Origin: Bacillota bacterium
GTDB taxonomy: Bacteria > Bacillota > Clostridia > Tissierellales > Peptoniphilaceae
NCBI GenBank assembly: GCA_023443025.1
Contig: JAEZWM010000074.1
Coordinates: forward strand, 1 to 15,920
Direction of reading: 5' to 3'
Length of the DNA: 15,920 nt
Shown one piece after another: positions 7,262 through 13,541 of this stretch. Numbering within the stretch: the first letter of the stretch is position 1; each line of letters begins with the position of its first letter. A program made the position numbers and the translations under genes. Below the pieces are notes generated by a model, which was not told the origin of the DNA, ran no database searches, and worked only from the letters and a program-made list of their open reading frames with translations.

Positions 7262-8137
7262 ATGCAAGAGCCTAAATTTAAATTATTCGATTTTTTATTA
7301 TATTGTTTTTTCGCTGTGCTAGCAATAATTACCATTTTCCCCTTTTACAATGTAATTATAATGTCATTGACAAACACAGTTGGCTACGCGAAGCACAACC
7401 CTTATATCTTGCCATATGTTATTGACTTATCCGGTTACAAAGCAATCATCAATGATGAATTTTTCCTAAAATCATTTAAAGTGACACTCTTTGTAACAAT
7501 TGTTGGAACTACTCTTAATATGACATTTTCCATATTGACAGCCTACGTACTGTCAAGAAAGAAATTAGTCGGTAGAAAGTTCTTTACTGGCTTTGTTCTA
7601 TTTACAATGCTTTTTTCAGGAGGAATGGTTCCAACTTATCTAGTAGTTTCAAAAATCGGGCTGTACAATAGCATATGGTCAATGATATTCCCGGTACTAC
7701 TTAGTACTTACTATATCATTATTATGAAAAACTATTTCCAATCGCTCCCTGTTTCACTTGAAGAAGCAGCAATTATAGACGGTGCTAACGACTTTCAAAT
7801 ACTAACACAGATATACCTTCCCATCTCGAAACCATTTATGTCTACCTTTGCACTTTTTTACGCAGTCGAAAGATGGAACGAGTGGTGGAATGCTTACCTT
7901 TATATAAACGATAAAAATATAAAACCATTACAAATATATTTAAAAGACATCATGGTAATCTACAATAACCAAATAGCACCACAAATGCAGCAAATGGCCG
8001 AAGAAAAGTTAAGAATCTTTCCTCAGTCAGTTCAGATGTCTACCATTGTAATTACGATGGTTCCCATAATATGTGTTTATCCATTCCTACAGAAGTATTT
8101 TGTTAAAGGGATTATGTTGGGATCAACGAAGGAATAA
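7262..8137 (+). CDS. Carbohydrate ABC transporter permease, LplC/MalG-like
   Basis: The 291-residue second permease of the importer, MalG-like (LplC/YtcP type). The first hydrophobic segment is at about 10-35 and five more follow. The EAA loop is LEEAAIIDGANDFQ, with Glu168-Ala-Ala and Gly174. The ERWNEWWNAYLYI segment (203-215) and the C-terminal QKYFVKGIMLGSTKE are hallmarks of this group. An AAGGAGAG site lies between it and the preceding permease. It should pair with the upstream permease to form the channel. A shared ATPase (MsmX-like) from elsewhere is expected, because none is encoded between 6299 and 12763. The stop codon is 39 bp before the first binding-protein gene, and a weak AT-rich 7-bp hairpin (8136-8152) spans the junction. 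Confidence 0.92.
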   Translation: MQEPKFKLFDFLLYCFFAVLAIITIFPFYNVIIMSLTNTVGYAKHNPYILPYVIDLSGYKAIINDEFFLKSFKVTLFVTIVGTTLNMTFSILTAYVLSRKKLVGRKFFTGFVLFTMLFSGGMVPTYLVVSKIGLYNSIWSMIFPVLLSTYYIIIMKNYFQSLPVSLEEAAIIDGANDFQILTQIYLPISKPFMSTFALFYAVERWNEWWNAYLYINDKNIKPLQIYLKDIMVIYNNQIAPQMQQMAEEKLRIFPQSVQMSTIVITMVPIICVYPFLQKYFVKGIMLGSTKE

Positions 8138-8176
8138 TATCATTTTGATATTAAATATAAAAAAATAGGAGGAGTT

Positions 8177-9835
8177 ATGAAAAAAGTACTTAGAAATTTA
8201 TTGTTATTTATGCTTCTATTGTCATTAGTCCTAACAGGATGTACCCAGAACAATGAAGCAGACAAATCAACTGAGACTTCAGAAACAGCTGAAAAAACAG
8301 ATGATAAAAAAGAAGAAGTAAAAGAGGATGCAAAAGAAGATACTGAAGAATCATCTAAGACAGAAGAAACAGAAAACGACGAACTTGTAGAAGTTACTAT
8401 TGCACTTATCAACATCCAGGAAGCTCTTTCCGGTGGAGAAAACGATAAGATGCTCCAAGAATTTCAAAAGAAAACGGGAATAAAATTAGTACCACAAGAT
8501 GTTAGTGGTTCAGACTTCGCAGAAAAAATTCAACTTTGGGCTACTAATGGCCAATTACCCGATATTTTTATGGGAGATTTTATTGGTCTAGGACAAAGTA
8601 GTTTCTTTGATTGGGTTGATCAAGGACTAATTAGAGCATTACCAGACGATCTTTCACCATATCCTAATCTACAAAAATACATGGAAATGCAAAGGGTAAA
8701 AGATGCGCAGCAAAACGGTAAAAACTATATTATCCCTAGACAATCATACGGTGACATAACTTACAGTGTGCTTGATAGAAATATTGCTTATAGATGGGAT
8801 TTATCCCAAGAAGTTGGCGTTACTGAAGAACCAAAAAACTGGGATGAATTTAGAGACATGATAAGAAAGATTATTGCAGCTGACCCAGAAGGTAAATCCA
8901 TAGGCGGAATGGCTCAACAAGGTGAAAAAACACTAGCCGGTTTAGTATATCCATATGGTGGAATTTTAGAGAAAAAATGGGTTGTAAACGAAGAAGGCGT
9001 TGCAATGCCAAGTATATTTGATGGTGACTTCAAAGCAGTTATGCAACTAGCTCGTGATATGTATGAAGAAGGAACAGTTATTAAAGACCTCCCACAACTC
9101 TCAGGAGCAAGTGCAAATGATGCTTTCCTACAAGGTAAAGTTGCAGCATTAGGATTTAACGGAGGACCTGCAAGTTTGCATATCATGGGAAGAGATTACG
9201 AAGAAGTTTATGAAGGTCGAAAGTTCTTGGATGACATAAGAATTGCACCAATATTCCCCGGAGTAGATGGACAAAAATGGTACTTCGTAGATACAGAAGC
9301 ATATTCAGAAACATATTTCAATAGCAAAGTTGATGATGAAAAAATGGATGCAATTCTTAAGATGTTTGACTTCTTAGTTTCAGATGAAGGTAAAACTCTT
9401 ATGTTCTGCGGTATAGAAGGAGAAGACTACGATGTAGTAGATGGAAAGCCTGTTATGAAAGAAGGAGTTATCCTTAATGAAAAATATCCATTTGCTTTAG
9501 TTAATTTCCTAGCAGTTCACAACCCGGAAAGATGGGATGAAAACTATCCATCATCTGCACCTGATGAGTATAGAGCGCTTAACAAAATAAGACATGAAGA
9601 CGCTGTAAATAATGGTATTCTACCACAAATTACGGACGCAACCATGATGCTTTCTACCCCACTTAAAGACAAATTCTATTATAACGCACATGATAATTTT
9701 TACAGTATCATGATGGGTAGTGAGCCGGTAGATAAAATGGTCGAAGATGTAATGAATGATTACAAGACAAAAGGTCTTGACGCTATGCTTGAAGAAGTAA
9801 ACAAAGCAGCAAAAGAAAAAGGAATTCTGGAATAA
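8177..9835 (+). CDS. Extracellular solute-binding lipoprotein (family 1, LplA-like), copy 1
   Basis: A 552-residue substrate receptor for the importer, tethered to the outer face of the membrane. The signal peptide (1-21) has a KK/R start, a leucine-rich core and the lipobox LTGC, with the lipidated residue Cys22. An acidic, Lys/Glu/Thr-rich flexible linker follows to about residue 70, then a family 1 binding-protein fold of about 480 residues. Long aromatic-rich segments such as SSFFDWVDQG and NPERWDENYP suggest a carbohydrate-type site. The length suits LplA/YtcQ-type proteins, which are larger than MalE. AGGAGGAG is the ribosome binding site. The copy at 11099 is about 80% identical in the mature domain by my ungapped hand alignment, but the linker differs. 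A strong hairpin follows the stop. Confidence 0.92.
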   Translation: MKKVLRNLLLFMLLLSLVLTGCTQNNEADKSTETSETAEKTDDKKEEVKEDAKEDTEESSKTEETENDELVEVTIALINIQEALSGGENDKMLQEFQKKTGIKLVPQDVSGSDFAEKIQLWATNGQLPDIFMGDFIGLGQSSFFDWVDQGLIRALPDDLSPYPNLQKYMEMQRVKDAQQNGKNYIIPRQSYGDITYSVLDRNIAYRWDLSQEVGVTEEPKNWDEFRDMIRKIIAADPEGKSIGGMAQQGEKTLAGLVYPYGGILEKKWVVNEEGVAMPSIFDGDFKAVMQLARDMYEEGTVIKDLPQLSGASANDAFLQGKVAALGFNGGPASLHIMGRDYEEVYEGRKFLDDIRIAPIFPGVDGQKWYFVDTEAYSETYFNSKVDDEKMDAILKMFDFLVSDEGKTLMFCGIEGEDYDVVDGKPVMKEGVILNEKYPFALVNFLAVHNPERWDENYPSSAPDEYRALNKIRHEDAVNNGILPQITDATMMLSTPLKDKFYYNAHDNFYSIMMGSEPVDKMVEDVMNDYKTKGLDAMLEEVNKAAKEKGILE

Positions 9836-9842
9836 AAAGAAC

Positions 9843-9875
9843 ATGATAAGGAAAGTTTAACAGTTTCCTTATCAT
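9843..9875 (+). promoter_or_regulatory. Intercistronic hairpin after the first binding-protein gene
   Basis: A perfect 12-bp stem (9843-9854 with 9864-9875) with a 9-nt loop, lying between the solute-binding gene and the iron-sulfur protein gene. Only TTTCTA follows, so it is a weak terminator at best. Hairpins in this place often protect the 3' end of binding-protein mRNA or cause partial termination, giving more receptor than downstream product. That role is inferred. Confidence 0.65.
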
Positions 9876-9895
9876 TTCTAATAGAAAGGACAAAT

Positions 9896-11053
9896 ATGGA
9901 TAAAAAAACTCTACCAGAAAAATTCGAAGAATTCTCCGACGCTCGACGTGAAGGTTTCATCGAAGTTATGGACATTAAAGAAAGTGGAGGCATGATTGCA
10001 GGAGTCTTCTGTGCATATACACCTTTGGAAGTTATAGAAGCAGCAAACTTTGTTCCAGTTGGTCTCTGCGGAACTAGTCCTGAGACAATACCGGATGCAG
10101 AAACAGTACTTCCTAAAAACCTCTGCCCTCTTATAAAGTCTAGTTATGGTTTTGCCTTAACTGACAAATGTCCATACTTTTACTTCTCTGATGTCATCAT
10201 AGGTGAAACGACATGCGATGGAAAAAAGAAAATGTATGAACTACTTGAAGACCTAGGTAAAAACGTCTATATGATGCATTTACCACAAGGAGCTGACAGA
10301 GACTACGAGATTGATTTTTGGGAAAAGGAAATACATAGATTAATAGATTACTTTGAAACCAAATTTAATCGTAAAATTACAAAAGAACAACTTAACGCAG
10401 CAATTAAGAAAACAAATAGACAAAGAAAACTAAGGGTTAATTTCTTTGAATTACAAAAATTAGTTCCACCACCAATGACAGGTACAGAACTTATTAAAAC
10501 TGCTGAAGGAGACGAATTCAGGCTCGATCCAATAACAAGGCAGATGGCACTTGAAGAATTGATTCAATATATTTTAGACGAATACCATAAAAGCAATCAA
10601 ATAATAGGGAAAGATAAAAGAAGAATTATGCTTACCGGATGCCCTATGGGCGGAGTAATTGATAAAATCGGCCCTATTATTGAAGATTCCGGCGGAGTTA
10701 TAGTTTGCTATGATACATGTGCAGGCAGTAGAACCTCAGGCATTATGGTAGAAGAAGATACCGATGATCCGGTTAGAGCATTAGCAGAGAGATATCTAAA
10801 AATATCCTGTTCTGTAATGACACCTAATCAAGACAGGCTTGACTTTATGGAAGAACTCATCGATGAGTATCAAGTTGAAGCTGTTATCGAAGTAGTACTT
10901 CAAGCATGTCATACATTTAATATAGAAGCTGTTAAGGTTAGGAGATTGATGCAAGAAAAAGGAATCCCCTATATGCAGTTAGAAACAGATTATTCTGAGT
11001 CCGATATAGGACAGATTAGCACAAGAATTCAAGCTTTTCTAGAGATGATTTAA
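9896..11053 (+). CDS. 2-hydroxyacyl-CoA dehydratase-family iron-sulfur protein, YjiM/double-cubane cluster protein type
   Basis: A 385-residue cytoplasmic protein of the HgdB/FldB superfamily. It resembles, from memory, E. coli YjiM and the double-cubane cluster protein (DCCP) group, which carry an [Fe8S9] cluster and carry out ATP-dependent low-potential reduction of small molecules with a partner BadF/BcrA-type reductase. Motifs shared with YjiM are NLCPLIKSSYGF (75-86), TDKCPYFYFSD (89-99), GETTCDGKKKMYE (103-115), TGCPMGG (247-253), VLQACHT (334-340) and ETDYSESDIGQ (363-373). Cysteines are at 39, 58, 77, 92, 107, 249, 271, 275, 305 and 338, ample to hold such a cluster. The physiological substrate is unknown. 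No partner reductase is in the window. The gene lies between two binding-protein genes in the transporter operon, with AGAAAGGA upstream. Alternatively it could act as a dehydratase subunit, though no second subunit is present. Confidence 0.88.
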   Translation: MDKKTLPEKFEEFSDARREGFIEVMDIKESGGMIAGVFCAYTPLEVIEAANFVPVGLCGTSPETIPDAETVLPKNLCPLIKSSYGFALTDKCPYFYFSDVIIGETTCDGKKKMYELLEDLGKNVYMMHLPQGADRDYEIDFWEKEIHRLIDYFETKFNRKITKEQLNAAIKKTNRQRKLRVNFFELQKLVPPPMTGTELIKTAEGDEFRLDPITRQMALEELIQYILDEYHKSNQIIGKDKRRIMLTGCPMGGVIDKIGPIIEDSGGVIVCYDTCAGSRTSGIMVEEDTDDPVRALAERYLKISCSVMTPNQDRLDFMEELIDEYQVEAVIEVVLQACHTFNIEAVKVRRLMQEKGIPYMQLETDYSESDIGQISTRIQAFLEMI

Positions 11054-11060
11054 AAGAAAA

Positions 11061-11078
11061 TTACATCATAAGATGTAA
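11061..11078 (+). promoter_or_regulatory. Small hairpin between the iron-sulfur gene and the second binding-protein gene
   Basis: TTACATC and GATGTAA form a 7-bp stem with an ATAA loop, just before the AAGGAGGA ribosome binding site of the next gene. The stem is AT-rich and weak, with no T tract, so a processing or stability role is more likely than termination. Low certainty. Confidence 0.35.
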
Positions 11079-11098
11079 AATAAATTAAGGAGGAATTT

Positions 11099-12763
11099 AT
11101 GAAAAAAGTACTTAAAAATCTCTTATTGCTAGTACTCTTCTTAACTCTAGTACTTTCCGGTTGTGGACAAAAAGAAGAACCACAAACAGAGGAGCCTAAA
11201 GAAGATGCAGCAGTTACAGAAGAGAAAAAAGAAGAGACGGATGCAACAGAAGACAAAGAAGAAAAACCAGCTGAAGAGGAAGCAGATAAAGCTGAAACCG
11301 GCACTGAAGAGCCTGTTGAAATAACCATTGCTTTTTGGAATGTTCAAGAGGCACTATCGGGTGGAGAAAATGATGCTCTACTCCAGGAGTTCCAAAAAAG
11401 AACAGGTGTAAAGTTAGTTCCACAAGATATGAGCAGTACTGATTACCATGAAAAAGTACAACTTTGGGCAACCAATGGCCAGCTACCTGATATATTTGTA
11501 GGTGACTTTGTAGGGCTTGGTCAAAGTAGTTTCTTCGACTGGGTAGAACAAGGTATCATTAGAGCACTTCCGGATGACCTATCACCATATCCAAACTTAG
11601 AGAAATACATGGAAATGGAAAGAGCAAAGGAAGCCATGCAAAACGGTAAACACTACATCATTCCTAGACAATCCTATGGAGATATCACTTACAGTGTACT
11701 TGATAGAAACATAGCATATAGATGGGACTTGGCACAAGAAGCAGGTGTCACTGAAGAGCCTAAAAACTGGGATGAATTCAGAGACATGCTGAGAAAGATT
11801 ATAGCTGCAGATCCTGAAGGAAAGTCTATTGGCGGAATGTGTCAAAGTGGAGTTAAAAGTTTAGCCGGCATTATGTATCCATATGGAGGAATCCTAGAGA
11901 AAAAATGGATAATTAATGATGAGGGCGTTGCTATGCCAAGTGTATTTGATGGAGACATCAAAGCAGTAATGAAACTAGCACAGGATATGTATAGAGAAGG
12001 AACCATAATCAAAGACCTTCCCAACTTATTTGGTGCAAGTGCAAATGAAGCATTCTTACAAGGTAAAGTTGCTGCTCTAGGATTTAATAACGGGCCGGCA
12101 AGTCTGTTTGTAATGGGTAGAGATTATGAAGAACTTTATCCGGACAGAAAGTTTTTAGACGATGTTAAAATAGCTCCTATCTTCCCTGGTGCAGATGGAC
12201 AGAACTGGTATTTTGTTGATACAGAAGCTTGGTCAGAAACCTACTTCAACAGCAATCTATCCGACGAAAAGATGGATGCAATCCTAAAAATGTTTGACTA
12301 TTTAGTTACAGATGAAGGAAAAATACTGATGTTCTGTGGTCTAGAAGGTGAAGATTACGATGTAGTAGATGGCAAAATCGTCAAAAAAGAAGGTCTAGTA
12401 CTTTCAGAAAAGTATCCATTTGCACTGATGGAGAACTTAGCAGTTCATAATCCGGAGAGATGGAGAGAAGACTTCCCTTCAACAGCTCCTGATGAGTATA
12501 GAGCATTAAATAAGGCGAGACATGAAGACGCTGTAAACAACGGAGTGCTTCCAAAAATAACAGACGCCACAATGCTTATATCTACACCATTAAAAGATCA
12601 ATTCTATTATAATCCACATGATGATTTTTATGCAATTATGATGGGTACAGAAGATTCTGATAAAATGGTTGATGATTTATTGGCAGAATACAAATCAAAA
12701 GGTTTAGATGAAATGATAGAAGAAGTTAATAAAGCAGCAAAAGAAAGAGGAATTCTCGATTAA
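11099..12763 (+). CDS. Extracellular solute-binding lipoprotein (family 1, LplA-like), copy 2
   Basis: A 554-residue paralogue of the receptor at 8177. The signal peptide again ends in a lipobox, LSGC, with Cys22 the lipidated residue, followed by an even more acidic Glu/Lys/Ala linker to about residue 72. From EPVEITIAFWNVQ onward it aligns to copy 1 without gaps, with about 97 differences in 481 positions by hand count. Blocks such as SYGDITYSVLDRNIAYRWDL and RHEDAVNNG are identical. Scattered changes (for example LIN to FWN near the start of the fold, QQGEKT to QSGVKS, YSET to WSET) could shift ligand preference. AAGGAGGA precedes the ATG. It is the last gene of the operon, ended by the terminator at 12783. 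It probably feeds the same permease pair. Confidence 0.92.
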   Translation: MKKVLKNLLLLVLFLTLVLSGCGQKEEPQTEEPKEDAAVTEEKKEETDATEDKEEKPAEEEADKAETGTEEPVEITIAFWNVQEALSGGENDALLQEFQKRTGVKLVPQDMSSTDYHEKVQLWATNGQLPDIFVGDFVGLGQSSFFDWVEQGIIRALPDDLSPYPNLEKYMEMERAKEAMQNGKHYIIPRQSYGDITYSVLDRNIAYRWDLAQEAGVTEEPKNWDEFRDMLRKIIAADPEGKSIGGMCQSGVKSLAGIMYPYGGILEKKWIINDEGVAMPSVFDGDIKAVMKLAQDMYREGTIIKDLPNLFGASANEAFLQGKVAALGFNNGPASLFVMGRDYEELYPDRKFLDDVKIAPIFPGADGQNWYFVDTEAWSETYFNSNLSDEKMDAILKMFDYLVTDEGKILMFCGLEGEDYDVVDGKIVKKEGLVLSEKYPFALMENLAVHNPERWREDFPSTAPDEYRALNKARHEDAVNNGVLPKITDATMLISTPLKDQFYYNPHDDFYAIMMGTEDSDKMVDDLLAEYKSKGLDEMIEEVNKAAKERGILD

Positions 12764-12782
12764 TTGTTGTTGATAAGAAAAG

Positions 12783-12822
12783 CCCATACATCTAGTGATT
12801 TTACTAGTTGTATGGGTTTTTT
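12783..12822 (+). terminator. Rho-independent terminator of the transporter operon
   Basis: CCCATACA then CTAGT (12783-12796) pairs with ACTAG and TGTATGGG (12803-12816): 13 bp with one T-T mismatch and a GATTTT loop, followed by six T. It begins 20 bp after the stop of the second binding-protein gene. Confidence 0.9.
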
Positions 12823-12960
12823 GGTTATTATTTGGAAATTAAAAGACAAAGGTAGTGGAAGTGTTGGCACATCCTCTACGTTTGGTATAAAGGATAAAAG
12901 ACTAAGGTAATGGAAGTGTGGGCACATCCCCTACGTTTTGTATAAAAGATTAAAGACAAA

Positions 12961-13050
12961 GGAAGTTTATGTATTGAAGCTTTGGGCTTCGCTCATAAAC
13001 AGGAGAAGTGGAATTCTCCCCTACGTTTTGTATAAAAGATTAAAGATAAT
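12961..13050. repeat. Type B repeat unit, copy 1, with nested hairpins
   Basis: GTTTATG (12965-12971) pairs with CATAAAC (12994-13000), enclosing a second stem GAAGC/GCTTC. It is followed by GGAGAA...TTCTCC (6 bp). The unit ends in the same CCTACGTTTTGTATAAAAG tail as the type A units. Folding is inferred from base pairing by eye. Confidence 0.7.
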
Positions 13051-13105
13051 TGTAGTGGAAGTGAGGGCACATCCCTTACGTTTTGTATAAAAGATTAAAG
13101 ACAAA

Positions 13106-13204
13106 GGAAGTTTATGTATTGAAGCTGTGGGCTTCGATCATAAACAAGGAGAAGCGGAGTTCTTCCCTACGTAATGATTTTTATATGAAAAGATAAAAGA
13201 CAAT
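13106..13204. repeat. Type B repeat unit, copy 2, with nested hairpins
   Basis: It has the same layout as the unit at 12961. The outer GTTTATG/CATAAAC stem and inner GAAGC/GCTTC stem are intact while loop bases differ (TTTGG to TGTGG, GCT to GAT). The second stem GGAGAA/TTCTTCC tolerates change through a G-T pair. The tail is diverged and 9 bp longer overall. Confidence 0.65.
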
Positions 13205-13503
13205 GCTAATGGAAGTGTGGCCACATCCTCTACGTTTTGTATAAAGGATAAAAGATAATGGTGGTGAAAGTGAGGGCATATCCTCTACGTTTTTATAAAG
13301 GATAAAGGATATTGGTAGTGGAAGTGAGGGCACATCCTCTACGTTTGGTATAAAGGATAAAAAATAATGGTAATGGAAGTGAGGGCATATCCTCAACGTT
13401 TTGTATTAAATACGGACATATAAAAAAACTCACAACTCACAACCAATCTCCGACTACTCTTACTGCACATCCTCTACTTTTTACATAAAAGCTTGGGATT
13501 AAA

Positions 13504-13532
13504 AAACGCTGAGGCATGTTGCCTCAGCGTTT
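13504..13532 (-). terminator. Rho-independent terminator of the PFOR gene
   Basis: A perfect 13-bp GC-rich stem (13504-13516 with 13520-13532) with a TGT loop, 10 bp after the PFOR stop. On the minus strand it runs into a T tract (plus-strand A run 13500-13506). The strong symmetry may also stop rightward transcripts. Confidence 0.9.
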
Positions 13533-13541
13533 GTGTGTTTC

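Larger units (their letters stand above)
12845..13490. repeat. Array of 55-bp interspersed repeats between convergent genes
   Basis: About nine tandem units fill the gap between two terminators. Seven are type A with a period of 55 bp (one of 54), starting at about 12851, 12906, 13051, 13205, 13260, 13314 and 13369. The core is GGAAGTGAGGGCACATCC, then TCTACGTTTTGTATAAAG and an A-rich tail. Two type B units (12961-13050 and 13106-13204) share the start and tail but carry a larger hairpin-forming insert. A decayed remnant, GCACATCCTCTAC, remains at 13465-13477. Type A units can fold weakly (GTAGTGG against CCTCTAC). I see no credible coding content on either strand. It resembles a BIME-like or VNTR cluster. 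The function is unknown. Confidence 0.85.

Noticed and set aside
8140..8415. Ser-rich minus-strand frames over the acidic linkers of both receptors (also 11050-11328)
   Set aside because: They are antisense shadows of the Glu/Lys linker codons and have no independent coding signals.
11147..12572. Several 60-85 codon minus-strand frames inside the second receptor gene
   Set aside because: They lie opposite a clearly coding, family-matched gene and have no ribosome binding sites or recognisable domains.
13181..13396. A 71-codon open frame on the minus strand with repeated VEDVPSL/FILY-type segments
   Set aside because: It is a read-through of the 55-bp repeat array; the peptide periodicity only mirrors the DNA repeat. 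It has no ribosome binding site and no family resemblance.
12845..13490. Possible CRISPR array
   Set aside because: Whole units, not just short repeats, are conserved. There are no unique spacers of even length, unit lengths vary from 54 to 99 bp, and no cas genes are present.
179..13490. Idea that the Y1 transposase mobilises the 55-bp repeats as its REP elements
   Set aside because: The repeat units share no core with the element's GGGTCAGGCTTGAC ends, so nothing in the sequence links them.
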